Below the pieces are notes generated by a model. That model was not told where the DNA came from and searched no databases. It saw only the letters and a program-made list of their open reading frames with translations. A program made the position numbers and the translations under genes. Positions 11,640 through 20,959 of a DNA stretch of 64,000 bases are shown in pieces (position 1 is the first letter of the stretch; every line of letters begins with the position of its first letter). The DNA is from Phellopilus nigrolimitatus. Lineage: Eukaryota; Basidiomycota; Agaricomycetes; Hymenochaetales; Hymenochaetaceae. The stretch lies in contig JAJOHG010000120.1 in assembly GCA_021029095.1 (NCBI GenBank), positions 1 to 64,000 of the forward strand. Reading direction: 5' to 3'.

Positions 11640-12002
11640 TCCATTCACCGATCATTGCTCATTTATGAGGCTTTTTATTAGACTTGAATAGATAGAATTT
11701 CACGGTTCATCGATGACTGGTGAACACTCAAGTCGAAGCACGACATTCATTGATGATCACTGATGAACAATGAACCCAAGTTCCCATTCATTAATGATCA
11801 CTAGTGATCACTAGTGAACGATGAAAACCAAGTGCCCATTCATCGACGATCACTAGTGATCACTAGTGATCATCGATGAATAGCTCTTAGACTTGGTTTT
11901 CACCAGTGATCACCAGTGATCACTAGTGATCATCGATGATCATCGATGATCATCACTATCTCAAGTCTAAGTCCACTATTTTGTCCAGTAACGACCGTCA
12001 AA
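11640..12002. repeat. Right terminal/subterminal inverted repeat with GATC palindromes
   Basis: This is the mirror of the left end: blocks of GATCACTAGTGATC and ATCATCGATGATC with 'agctcttagacttggttttc' (reverse complement of the left spacer), closing with TTTTGTCCAGTAACGACCGTCAA. It differs from the left end by scattered substitutions and by gain or loss of whole palindrome units. Confidence 0.85.
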
Positions 12003-12009
12003 CGGCTCT

Positions 12010-12447
12010 GCGAGCCCGAGGCTCGCTGCACCGCGATTGGTCGGCGCGCGGATGAACCGTCGTCCGCGCGCCACTCCCGATCGTCCCCCATACCCCCGTT
12101 TATCATTGACCAATAGGACTACTATTTACTTATCATTTATCCCCTTTTATCCTCCCTCCTTTATCTCGTAGAGTAAACCGGCTTATCCGAAAGCCCGCAA
12201 AGCAGTAGCATAAAAAGACACTTTATTCTTTCGCCCACCTCAGACGTTCGCACCGCCGCGCGATCGACTGAGGTGAGCTCTCGTTATTATACATGTTCTA
12301 TTCTACTTTTGCTTATTAGACTATTAAACTAGCTTACTGTGTATTAGGTTAGTTTACAATACAGACGTTCGCACCACCGCGCGATCGACTGAGCTTACTG
12401 TGTATTAGGGTTGTCTCTTCGCGCGGACCCTGTCTCACCTTGCAAAA
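12010..12447 (+). repeat. Copia-1 5' LTR, second part (promoter, R and U5)
   Basis: The remainder of the 5' LTR is nearly identical to 17099-17536. It has a TATA-like CATAAAAAGAC at about 12210. Two copies of a 32-bp motif (CAGACGTTCGCACC...GACTGAG) lie at 12241-12272 and 12362-12393. The first copy is followed by GTGAGC and the second is preceded by an AG, so a 92-nt intron (12273-12364) is possible in the leader. Confidence 0.88.
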
Positions 12448-12458
12448 GGTTATGAGCC
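12448..12458 (+). promoter_or_regulatory. Primer-binding site complementary to initiator-tRNA anticodon arm
   Basis: GGTTATGAGCC starts directly after the 5' LTR. It is the reverse complement of GGCTCATAACC, the anticodon stem-loop of eukaryotic initiator methionine tRNA. Use of an internal, cleaved half-tRNA as primer is known for Drosophila copia. Confidence 0.7.
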
Positions 12459-12513
12459 TTGCTGACCACTGAGCAAGCCGAATCTAATCGTTTTAACGTA
12501 CCAAATTGCCGTA

Positions 12514-15500
12514 ATGTCGAACTCGCACGACACCCTCCCGGCCAGTGTTCCGAAGCTCGCGACGAGCGGAGCGAACTGGGTCATATACCGCATGCGCTTC
12601 CAAGCCGCCGTGAAGGCGAAGGGGAAGTGGGGCCACTTCGACGGGACGTCGACGCGCCCGGAGCCGGTTGGCGATGCTGCTGTTGCGCTAGCGTTGGCGG
12701 ATGGTGATCCGAACCCGAACGATGCCGTTGAGGCATGGGATAGGTCCGAGGATGTCGCGATGTACTTGCTGTCGCAGCGTCTTGCCGACTCGACATTGAT
12801 TCAAGTCGGAAACCTACCAAACTGCGCCGCACAATGGAGCGCAGTTGTACGCGAGTTCACGCAGAAGTCTGCGTTTGCGCAGACCTCCCTTCGCACTGAA
12901 TTCCTCGAGGCACATTGCCCGGGGGATGCTGATGTCCGCGAGTACCTGAGCGAGCTGCGCACGAGGCGCGAGACGCTCGCCCAGTCCGGAGTCGAGATTT
13001 CCGACAAGGATTTTCGCTCGACCATCATCAATTCAATTCCGAACCGACTCGCGAATTTTGCATCTTTGCAGTTAACGGCAGCGGAGATAGCGGCACGCAT
13101 GTCCGCTACCCTGGCCGATGACGATGAACACCATGTTTTCGAGGTCGATCCTGAGGTCTTGATCCACATAATCTCAGACGAGGCGGATCGGCAGAAGCGA
13201 GAGCGCCAGTCGAAGCGCAAGGAGCCGGCTAGGAACTCGAAAGACAAAGACGAGGCTCTCCATGTGAGCTCGTCCGCGAAGTCGAAGCCCAAAGGCAACG
13301 CGAAGCCGCGCGGCGCCTGTTGGAACTGCGGCGAGACCGGGCACCTTCGCGCGAAGTGCCCGAAGCCGAAGAAAGACGCGTCCAAGGACAAGTCCAAGGA
13401 CAGCGCGCACGCTGTCGACTCGGACTCGGACTCGGACGGTGTCTGGGACTGTGCCAACGCGGCATGGGAGTGGTCCAACGACGAGGACGAGACGGACTCG
13501 ATGCCCGGGCTTGTTGACATGTCGGATAGCGAGCCCGAGGACGCCTGGACCGATGATGAGGACGACGGCGAGCTATCGAGCTCGGGCTCCGATAGCGAGG
13601 AGGAGGGCAGTGAGGAGGAAACGAGCGCGTACGTTGCGCATGCTCGCGAGGCCGACGATGCACGTCGCGCGATCCTCGACTCTGGTTCTACCCGCCACAT
13701 CTCGCCATACCGCACCGATTTTTCTTCGTTCGCTGAGACGCCGCCAAAAAGCCTTCGCGCCGCGAACAAGCAGCCATTCCACGCCACGGGTGAGGGAGAA
13801 TTAGTTATCGAGCTCCCGAACGGCACAGACACAACGAGGATGACACTCACTGAAGTCCTGTATTCCCCCGAGGTTGGCTATACCTTGATCTCCGTCGGCG
13901 CGCTCGACCGCGCGGAGTATTCGGCTACCTTCGCTGGAGGCAAATGCGTGCTGCGCGACGCGGCCGGTTTGCGCGTTGGAGCGATCCCTCGGTCCGGGAA
14001 GGGCCTGTACCGTTTTGCGCACGCGTCCGTTGACCCGACACTGCAAGACGCAGCGAATGTCGCCGAGGACACGATGAGCCTCATGGAGCTGCACGCTCGC
14101 ATGGGCCACATCGCGCCCGCGACGGCCGAGAAGCTCGTGCGTAAGGGGTTTGTGACCGGTCTTCGTCTGGATACATCCGGAGAGGCGCCGACGTTTTGTG
14201 AGTCTTGCGTCTACGGCAAAGCGCAGCGCAAACCTATCGCGCGCGAGCGAGGCGGCGACCGCGCGACGGAATTCGGAGCTGAAGTCCATACAGATGTTTG
14301 GGGACCAGCGCCGACGCGCTCGCTCGGCGGCCGACACTACTACGTCTCATTTACGGACGATGCAACGCGGGTGACAAAGTTGTACCTGTTAAAGAAGAAA
14401 AGTGATGTTTTTCGGTCTTACCGACAGTATGAGTCCTGGGCCGACACCCAGATGAATGCGAAGATCCGGGTTCTTCACTCCGACCGCGGAGGCGAGTATA
14501 CTGGTAAAGAATTTGTTATGCACCTGAAAAGCAAGGGTACGAAACAGAAACTCACCGTACACGACATGCCGGAGCATAACGGAGTTGCCGAGCGTTTGAA
14601 CCGAACGATCCTCGAGAAGGTGCGTGCTATGTTGCACGCGAGCGGGCTGCCGAAATTCTTGTGGGCCGAGGCCGCGCGCCACGCTGTTTGGTTGAAGAAC
14701 CGTACCCCGACGCGAGCGCTGAAGGACGTGACACCGCACGAGGCGATGACGGGCACGAAGCCCGACCTTCGCGGGCTGCGCGCCTGGGGAGCGAGGTGCT
14801 GGGTACATGACAGTTCGAGCTCGAAGCTCGAACCGCGCGCGCGCGAAGGCCGTTGGATGGGATTTGACGCGACGTCGAACGGGCAGCGAATTTTTTGGCC
14901 TGAAAAGAAAACCATTAGCGTTGAGCGGAACATTTATTTTGACCCTGGGGAGACTTCGAGTCGTCTCGAGGGGGAGGAATTGGATGGAGGGGGAGACGAG
15001 CCGACCCCGAAGAACTCACCGCCGACTTCCGCTAATCCGCCCAAAAACCCGCCAACAGATTCGTCGGCCGACCCGCCACCTTCGCTGCCACCCGCACCTG
15101 TCGGACACGCAGCGGCCGATCACCCGCAGCAGCGCGAAGATCCTCCGCAGGATCCCCCGCAGCAGCACGGGCAGTCCAGACCAGTCACGGCCGACCCCCC
15201 GCTGCAGCGCGAGCGCCGAATTCGCTTTCCTTCGGCCTACCAACGTCGTATCGATGCCGGAGAGGGCACACACACGCACTGGCGTCGCGACGGTGCCGTT
15301 CCGCGAGGCATGCGCTCGATGCGCGATTTCGTCGACCAGAACGAAGATGCGGCCGAGCTAGTAGAAGAAGACGATTACGACGATGAGTATGACTTTTGCG
15401 CGGCAATGGAGGAGGCGGAAGGGCTTGAGCCGCGATCGCTCGCAGAAGCCAAACACTTACCTGAGTGGTCCGAGTGGGAGCGCGCCATCGAGGACGAGTT

Positions 15501-17004
15501 GTCGACGCTGCGCGCGGCCGGTACGTGGGTTTTGGAGGAGCCGCCCGTCGGTGCCAATATCGTCGGATCCAAGTGGGTCTTCAAGATAAAGAAGGACGCC
15601 GCCGGAAATATTGTCCGGCGGAAAGCCCGTCTTGTTGCGCAAGGCTTCAGCCAGGTCCCGGGGGTCGACTATTTCGACACCTTCGCGCCCGTTGCGAAGT
15701 TGGCATCCATCCGTGCCACTCTTGCGATGGCGGCACGGCTTGACCTTGAGTTGGAGCAGGTGGACATAAAAGGGGCCTATCTCAACGGTGAGTTGGAGGC
15801 CGGTGAGGTTATTTATATGAGACACCCACCTGGATATGTGCCGCGCGGCGTGGGCACAAAGGTTTTGAGGTTGCGGAAGACTTTGTATGGACTGAAGCAG
15901 AGTGGGAGACGATGGTATCAGAAACTAACGTGGATTTTTGTCGACGAGCTCGGACTGACACGCTGTGACGTGGACCAAGCTGTGTTTTTCCGTCACGAAA
16001 AGCGTGACGTGACTGTAGTCGTTGTGCACGTCGACGACTGCACAATCGCTGCGTCCTCTCGCTCTCTCATATCCGCGCTAAAGTCTGGCCTCGCTCGCTA
16101 CGTCGAAGTCACAGACCTCGGGCCACTACACTGGTTACTCGGCATCGAAATCCGCCGAAACCGCGATGCAAGAACTTTGTCACTCTCGCAGTCGGCCTAC
16201 ATAGAGGCTATCCTCCGTCGGTTCAACTTCCAAGATCTGAAGGCCGCTTCGTCACCCATGGACCCGAATATTCATTTACACAGCCAGCAGGGGCCGCAAA
16301 CCGTGCAGGACCGCGCGCTGATGCGCGACACACCGTACCGTGAAGCACTCGGCTCGATCATATACGCGGCCATGGCCACTCGACCCGACACCGCGTTCGC
16401 CGTGACACTCTTGTCGCGTTTCTCGACGAACCCCGGCCCCGCGCACTGGGACGCTGTCAAGCGCGTTTTCCGATACTTGAAGGGTACCCGCGAGCTTCGG
16501 CTCACCTACGGAGGGACTGGGAGTGCCGAAAGTGGTGGAATGGCAGGGTATACGGATGCAGACGGAAGCACGCAGGAGGACAGGCGTGCTATCTCAGGTA
16601 ATGCATTCCTTATTGACGGTGGCGCCGTCTCGTGGTATTCTAAACAACAGGAGATTGTTTCGCTTTCGACAACGGAGAGCGAATACGTTGCGGCCACGCA
16701 CGCGGCAAAAGAAGCGATCTGGCTTCGCCAGCTTATCGCGCAAGTCTTCGCGCCGCTCGCAGGCCCGACCGTCCTTTTCTCCGACAATCAGTCGGCCATC
16801 GCTCTTACGAAGGACCACCAGTACCACGCGCGCACAAAACATATCGACATACGTTTCCATTTTCTTCGCTGGGTCTGCGAAAACGGCACCATCAAACTAA
16901 TTTACTGCCCGACCGCCGACATGGTCGCCGACGCGCTCACGAAGCCACTCCCGTCTTTCAAAGTCAAACATTTCGCCGCCGCGCTCGGACTCCTCTCGGC
17001 TTGA
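12514..17004 (+). CDS. Copia-1 Gag-Pol polyprotein, 1496 aa, intact
   Basis: This is the single-frame polyprotein of a Ty1/copia element. In order it has a Gag region (residues 1 to about 250), a CCHC knuckle CWNCGETGHLRAKC (starting near 269), an acidic Ser/Asp-rich linker, an aspartic protease with LDSGSTRHIS (near 388) and a GAG-pre-integrase zinc motif (ELHARMGHI ... CESCVYGKAQR, about 525-570). The integrase DDE triad is D594 (HTDVWGP), D657 (LHSDRGGEY) and E693 (NGVAERLNR), with the expected 35-residue D-E spacing. A Pro-rich linker (about 830-900) follows, then reverse transcriptase with VVHVDDC (D1174, D1175) and RNase H (YTDADGS, STTESEY, LFSDNQSA; about 1345-1460). No stop or frameshift is seen. 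The ATG at 12514 lies 66 bases after the LTR and opens MSNSHDTLPASV. The intact catalytic residues suggest full competence. Confidence 0.95.
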   Translation: MSNSHDTLPASVPKLATSGANWVIYRMRFQAAVKAKGKWGHFDGTSTRPEPVGDAAVALALADGDPNPNDAVEAWDRSEDVAMYLLSQRLADSTLIQVGNLPNCAAQWSAVVREFTQKSAFAQTSLRTEFLEAHCPGDADVREYLSELRTRRETLAQSGVEISDKDFRSTIINSIPNRLANFASLQLTAAEIAARMSATLADDDEHHVFEVDPEVLIHIISDEADRQKRERQSKRKEPARNSKDKDEALHVSSSAKSKPKGNAKPRGACWNCGETGHLRAKCPKPKKDASKDKSKDSAHAVDSDSDSDGVWDCANAAWEWSNDEDETDSMPGLVDMSDSEPEDAWTDDEDDGELSSSGSDSEEEGSEEETSAYVAHAREADDARRAILDSGSTRHISPYRTDFSSFAETPPKSLRAANKQPFHATGEGELVIELPNGTDTTRMTLTEVLYSPEVGYTLISVGALDRAEYSATFAGGKCVLRDAAGLRVGAIPRSGKGLYRFAHASVDPTLQDAANVAEDTMSLMELHARMGHIAPATAEKLVRKGFVTGLRLDTSGEAPTFCESCVYGKAQRKPIARERGGDRATEFGAEVHTDVWGPAPTRSLGGRHYYVSFTDDATRVTKLYLLKKKSDVFRSYRQYESWADTQMNAKIRVLHSDRGGEYTGKEFVMHLKSKGTKQKLTVHDMPEHNGVAERLNRTILEKVRAMLHASGLPKFLWAEAARHAVWLKNRTPTRALKDVTPHEAMTGTKPDLRGLRAWGARCWVHDSSSSKLEPRAREGRWMGFDATSNGQRIFWPEKKTISVERNIYFDPGETSSRLEGEELDGGGDEPTPKNSPPTSANPPKNPPTDSSADPPPSLPPAPVGHAAADHPQQREDPPQDPPQQHGQSRPVTADPPLQRERRIRFPSAYQRRIDAGEGTHTHWRRDGAVPRGMRSMRDFVDQNEDAAELVEEDDYDDEYDFCAAMEEAEGLEPRSLAEAKHLPEWSEWERAIEDELSTLRAAGTWVLEEPPVGANIVGSKWVFKIKKDAAGNIVRRKARLVAQGFSQVPGVDYFDTFAPVAKLASIRATLAMAARLDLELEQVDIKGAYLNGELEAGEVIYMRHPPGYVPRGVGTKVLRLRKTLYGLKQSGRRWYQKLTWIFVDELGLTRCDVDQAVFFRHEKRDVTVVVVHVDDCTIAASSRSLISALKSGLARYVEVTDLGPLHWLLGIEIRRNRDARTLSLSQSAYIEAILRRFNFQDLKAASSPMDPNIHLHSQQGPQTVQDRALMRDTPYREALGSIIYAAMATRPDTAFAVTLLSRFSTNPGPAHWDAVKRVFRYLKGTRELRLTYGGTGSAESGGMAGYTDADGSTQEDRRAISGNAFLIDGGAVSWYSKQQEIVSLSTTESEYVAATHAAKEAIWLRQLIAQVFAPLAGPTVLFSDNQSAIALTKDHQYHARTKHIDIRFHFLRWVCENGTIKLIYCPTADMVADALTKPLPSFKVKHFAAALGLLSA

Positions 17005-17011
17005 GGGGGAG
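17003..17011 (+). promoter_or_regulatory. Polypurine tract of copia-1
   Basis: GAGGGGGAG overlaps the stop codon end and directly precedes the 3' LTR. This is where plus-strand DNA synthesis would be primed. Confidence 0.8.
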
Positions 17012-17536
17012 TGTTGGAGCGCAAGCCGGCGGAGTCCCGTCCCGCGCGCACCGGTTGCGTGCTCGGACGTGCTGCCGCGAGCGCAGCGTCTCGGCTCTGC
17101 GAGCCCGAGGCTCGCTGCACCGCGATTGGTCGGTGCGCGGATGAACCGTCGTCCGCGCGCCACTCCCGATCGTCCCCCATACCCCCGTTTATCATTGACC
17201 AATAGGACTACTATTTACTTATCATTTATCCCCTTTTATCCTCCCTCCTTTATCTCGTAGAGTAAACCGGCTTATCCGAAAGCCCGCAAAGCAGTAGCAT
17301 AAAAAGACACTTTATTCTTTCGCCCACCTCAGACGTTCGCACCGCCGCGCGATCGACTGAGGTGAGCTCTCGTTATTATACATGTTCTATTCTACTTTTG
17401 CTTATTAGACTATTAAACTAGCTTACTGTGTATTAGGTTAGTTTACAATACAGACGTTCGCACCGCCGCGCGATCGACTGAGCTTACTGTGTATTAGGGT
17501 TGTCTCTTCGCGCGGACCCTGTCTCACCTTGCAAAA
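17012..17536 (+). repeat. Copia-1 3' LTR
   Basis: A 525-bp LTR beginning TGTTGGAGCG and ending TTGCAAAA, uninterrupted. It serves as the reference for reconstructing the split 5' LTR. ACTAC follows at 17537. Confidence 0.95.
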
Positions 17537-18066
17537 ACTACAATAGTACACCTAGTACAACGTAGACTCAGTCGTTTGCGCGGTGTGCGAACGTCTATAT
17601 ATCGGAAACTAACCTAGTACAACGTAGACTAGTTTAATGAAGTAATAAGCAAAAGTATAATAGTTCGTTATAATGTTAGAAAGCTCACCTCAGTCGTTTG
17701 CGCGGTGTGCAAACATCTGAGGTGGCCGAAAGAATAAACAGGCTTTTTATGCTACGGGTTTTCGGGGCTGCGGAGAGCTGCTTTTACACTACGGAGAAAG
17801 GGGGAAATGACAAAAGGAGATAAAGACACATATAAGATGAGTAAGTAACTGTTTATCTAGGGACCGAGAAACGAGGGGGTCCGAGCAGCGAGCGGGAGTG
17901 GTGTGCGAGTGGCGCGCGGGTAAACGGAGATCGTGGGCGAGCCAATCGCAGTCCAGCGAGCCTCAGGCTCGCTGAGCCGAGACGCTGCGCTTGTGAACTC
18001 GCCGATCAAGCACGCAGCCAGTGCGCACTTGCTCGCGGCCTCACGGCTCCGCCAACTCGGATTCCA
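17537..18066 (-). repeat. Copia-2 3' LTR, main part
   Basis: On the minus strand it begins TGTTGGAATCCGAG just after the copia-2 coding end (18066). It shares the module order of the copia-1 LTR (GCGAGCC/TGAGGCTCGCTG, CATAAAAAG, paired GTTYGCAC...GACTGAG motifs) but is strongly diverged. Its last 30 bases lie at 7393-7422, on the other side of copia-1. Confidence 0.85.
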
Positions 18067-18076
18067 ACACTCCCCC

Positions 18077-18877
18077 TCAAGTCGAGAGGAGTCCGAGCGC
18101 GGCCGCGAAGTGCTTGACTTTGAATGAAGGCAGCGGTTTCGTGAGCGCGTCGGCGACCATGTTGGTGGTCGGGCAGTACGTTAGCTTGATCAAGCCGTTT
18201 TCGCAGACCCAGCACAGGAAGTGGTATCGGATGTCAATGTGTTTCGTGCGCGCGTGGTACTGGTGGTCTTTCGTGAGCGCAATCGCGGACTGGTTGTCCG
18301 AGAAAAGAGTTGTCGGTCCGTTGATCGGTGCAAAGAGTTGTTTAATGAGTTGTCGGAGCCAAATCGCTTCCTTTGCGGCATGCGTCGCCGCGACGTATTC
18401 GCTCTCGGTCGTCAAGAGCGAAACAATCTCCTGTCGTTTAGAGTACCAAGAAACGGCTCCGCCGTCAATTAAAAATGCGTTACCTGAGATCGCGCGCTGG
18501 TCCTCCTGCATGCTCCCATCTGCGTCCGCATACCCCTTCATTCCGCCATCTCCAGCATCTCCGGTTCCTCCATACGTGAGCCGAAGGTTTCGCGTACCCT
18601 TCAGGTAGCGAAAGAGTCGCTTGACGGCTTCCCAGTGCATGGGACCGGGGTCGTTCGAGAATCACGAGATGAGCGTCACCCCGAATGCAGTGTCCGGTCG
18701 CGTTGCCAGTGCCGCGTACATCACCGAACCGAGTGCTTCGCGGTATGGTGCATTGCGCATCAAGGCACGGTCCTGCGCGGTTTTCGGCCCCTGCTGGCTA
18801 TGCATGTGGATGTTCGGGTCCATGGGCGACGAGGCGGGTTTGAGTTCTTCGAAGTTGAACCGAGTGAGGATAGACGT
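18077..18877 (-). pseudogene. Copia-2 polyprotein, C-terminal part (RT end and RNase H)
   Basis: The minus strand encodes the end of reverse transcriptase (RFNFEELKPASSPMDPNIHM ...) and a full RNase H (YADADGSMQEDQ, TTESEYVAATHA, LFSDNQSAIALT). It is about 80% identical to copia-1 by eye. A TGA replaces an Arg codon near 18663 (DTAFGVTLIS* FSNDPGP), so the frame is dead. The remainder of the gene is at 33926-34316, displaced by the 15-kb insertion. Confidence 0.9.
18870..18877. repeat. hAT-1 target-site duplication, left copy (ATAGACGT)
   Basis: ATAGACGT abuts the left TIR here and is repeated at 33926-33933 abutting the right TIR. Joining the flanks restores the copia-2 reading frame (QSAYITS then ILTRFNF). 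An 8-bp duplication is diagnostic of hAT-type insertion. Confidence 0.92.
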
Positions 18878-19015
18878 TAGGGCATAGCACGGGTCACGTT
18901 TACCCGCGGATCCCCACGGGTAGACCCATGGTAATACCCACGGGTTCGGGTCACCCCGTGCATGGGTGACCTGTTTCCCACGGGTCAGACACGGGTTCGG
19001 GTCTGATTTTTGGCA
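18878..19015. repeat. hAT-1 'A' terminal region
   Basis: The TIR is followed by dense CCCACGGGT/ACCCGTGGG-type repeats (about ten in 130 bp), probably transposase-binding subterminal motifs. It matches the right end of hAT-2 (58140-58309) in reverse complement. Confidence 0.8.
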
Positions 19016-19532
19016 ATTTTTACATACCCGCAGGTATTATGGACCCGTAAATAAATTAGATAGAAGTAAATGGATTACCAGCAATTTTAACATCTGCTTT
19101 AGTTTTTGATGAGTTGTGCTCAATTATCCTTTGTGTCATCCAAATAAACTACTTAATTGGGGTCTCGTTTGACAATTTCCTCTGCCTCGACCCCGCGCAC
19201 ATCTCACTCGACGGCGACGCATAAGCACAATACCAAAGCCAGATGTAGCACTGGCTTCTGCCACTCCGCGATCATCAGCTACAATGTCCCTTTTCCTCCC
19301 ACTCCCGATACGATGCACTATGCGCAACAGCATCCTCCCCGACGCAGACACATCGGCGCTCCGACAAGGACCCAGCGCGATCGACTGGCCTTCGCGGTGC
19401 GCACACACAGGGCTGCCAACGGCGCCTCGAGCCTGAGGACCCACTAGGTCGACTCCCGCACGGACGCGCCCATACGCCAGGCTGCACGTTTATTCACGAG
19501 GAGAGTCATGGAAAACGCGAATTCAGTACGTA

Positions 19533-19841
19533 CTACTTCTCCATCGCGTTGAGGTCGAACGTTTTCCACCCGAGCGCCTCGCCCGCCTTCCATTCACGCA
19601 CGAGCGCGGACGCGGCCCCGAGCCCGCCTCCCAGCGGCCATCTTTCATCCGGGCTCCCGGACCACCGGAACGCAGGTGCGGGGTCGAACGGCGGCGCCTT
19701 CGACGACAACGATAGATGCGGCAAAGAGCCCGAGAGTGTGCGCGAGCCGGTGACGGCGCGTAGGGTCACATTTGTCAGTGTCGGCCGACTGAATCTTACT
19801 ATTGGGGCTGCACGCAACGATAGCTTTGCGAGGACATCCAT
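19533..19841 (-). other. Unrecognised gene fragment with mitochondrial-like N-terminus
   Basis: A GC-rich minus-strand frame starts with an Arg/Ser/Ala-rich N-terminus (MDVLAKLSLRAAPIVRFSRP), which would suit a mitochondrial presequence. It ends GEALGWKTFDLNAMEK. I do not recognise the family. It may be one exon of a captured gene, because GC content and codon pattern look gene-like compared with its surroundings. It could also be antisense noise. Confidence 0.3.
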
Positions 19842-20026
19842 CGTACGCGTTTGGCGGGGGCATGCGACACCGCTACTTATAAATGCAGCCGTGACCGAGT
19901 CGTCGCTGATGAATCATTCACATGGAGGACGAGGCGTCGCAGGCCCGCGACATCGTTTATGCGCGACTTTCTTTCCCCGTGCTGCATAATCACCCCACCC
20001 CGCTGCCTGTTCTGCTACATACCAAC

Positions 20027-20445
20027 ATGTCGAGCGACGCACCAGACTCAATGCTGAGCGGCTCGTACGCGTACACCGACACGCTCAAGGGCGTCTACTA
20101 TGGGCCTGGCTGCGTCGCCGCCGCACTCTCGAAGCTGCTCGCGACGCTCGGCGCGACGATGGCGTTGGTCGTTACAGGCAGAAGCCTGCACGAGAAGGTG
20201 CGTAGTGCATGTCCCGCCTCGTCAAATGCTCTCAAATATTGACATGAATTCAACACTGCCATGTTGCCAGACAGACGTCGTGCGTCGTGTCGAGGTCATC
20301 CTTCGCGAGCACGGCGCATACAGCGCGACATTCTGGGAGATCGGCGAGCACACGCCAGTTGCGGGGATCAAGTCGGGCGTGCAGGCACTCGTGGGCGCTG
20401 CAGCAGACGTTGTTGTCAGCGTCGGCGGCGGCGCGACACGGGCAC
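20027..20445 (+). pseudogene. Maleylacetate reductase-like (iron-type alcohol dehydrogenase family) fragment
   Basis: Exon 1 (20027-20197) reads MSSDAPDSMLSGSYAYTDT then GVYYGPGCV and LGATMALVVTGRSLHEK. Exon 2 (from 20271) reads TDVVRRVEVILREHGAYSAT, then FWEIGEHTPVAGIKSGVQAL and VVVSVGGG. The GT-AG intron 20198-20270 is kept. The order (a Rossmann-like first strand, then the family's VSVGGG nucleotide-binding Gly motif) fits maleylacetate reductase, which reduces maleylacetate to 3-oxoadipate in aromatic catabolism. After the Gly motif the expected SPID(A/T)AK is replaced by unrelated sequence, so only the N-terminal quarter to third is present. Confidence 0.7.
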
Positions 20446-20623
20446 GTGCGAGCCGTGCTATTCATCACCCTCTTCGCCAACCGTCCTAGCCAGCGCCAGC
20501 GCCAGCAAAAAGCCCAGAAGAGGGAAACTGTAAAACTCATATCTGTCTCTCCTACCGCTGAAGCTCGTAGAGCTAGGATTGGCTAGTGTGTGACTTCGTG
20601 TTTAATCAAGACTGGGCCCTGTG

Positions 20624-20953
20624 CAATGGCCGCGAGCGATATCGCGATGGCGAGCGCCGCACAACCCTTCACCACAAAGGACCGGGAGGACGAGGAGGTT
20701 GTTCGGCAGAATCGGCGGAAAGGTATGAAGGCCCTGAATGCTGGATGTACCGGCGACGGTATGGGCCTCTTTTCCTGTCCTGGGTGCACTCATTTCTCGT
20801 CTTTACCCCTCGGCCATTACAAGAACCCACAAAGGCCCTAGACTCATCACTCAAGAAACACGCAGCCCTCATCAAGCGCATGCGCCAATCTCTGGGCACA
20901 GAAAACAACGAACAAATATTGAAGGATATTGCATCTCTCTCACTTGAGAAGCA
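20624..20953 (+). pseudogene. UPF2/NMD2-like gene fragment (N-terminal region)
   Basis: The reading blocks are EDEEVVRQNRRKGMKALNA, then after a probable intron ALDSSLKKHAALIKRMRQSL and ENNEQILKDIASLSLEK. The second block resembles the entry to the first MIF4G domain of the nonsense-mediated decay factor UPF2 (LDSSLKK...IKRMRQ). The fragment stops after about 40 recognisable residues and runs into unrelated sequence. Identification is from memory of the family and is moderate. Confidence 0.5.
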
Positions 20954-20959
20954 CCATGC

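Larger units (their letters stand above)
7510..12002. mobile_element. DNA transposon with long palindromic TIRs, carrying a ZZ zinc-finger gene
   Basis: This segment interrupts the copia-1 5' LTR. It is flanked by CGGCTCT (7503-7509 and 12003-12009), a 7-bp duplication; it may be 8 bp with one mismatch (TCGGCTCT/ACGGCTCT). The ends are inverted: ATGACGGTCGCTATCGGACA on the left against TTGACGGTCGTTACTGGACA read inward from the right. A subterminal zone of several hundred bases at each end is built of GATC-centred palindromes in inverted orientation. No transposase motif is visible inside, so it appears non-autonomous. An 8-bp duplication would fit hAT or related superfamilies, but the terminal sequence is unlike the hAT elements elsewhere in this window. 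I leave the superfamily open. Confidence 0.85.
7423..17536 (+). mobile_element. Copia-1: complete Ty1/copia LTR retrotransposon, split by a DNA transposon
   Basis: The element has two 525-bp LTRs (TGTTGGAGCG ... CTTGCAAAA), a primer-binding site, one uninterrupted Gag-Pol frame, a polypurine tract and ACTAC target duplications. The 5' LTR is interrupted at 7509/12010 by a 4.5-kb DNA element; with that removed both LTRs are 525 bp. By eye the LTRs differ at two positions (12045 region C/T and 12372 region A/G), so insertion was recent. The integrity of the polyprotein means it could have been active until the LTR was split, which places the promoter far from the leader. Confidence 0.93.

Noticed and set aside
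7510..12002. Assigning the ZZ-carrying element to the hAT superfamily
   Set aside because: The 8-bp duplication requires one mismatch, the TIR does not resemble the hAT ends here, and no transposase is present.
12801..13850. 349-codon minus-strand frame
   Set aside because: Antisense to the copia-1 Gag and protease region; Ser-rich from the reverse of acidic repeats.
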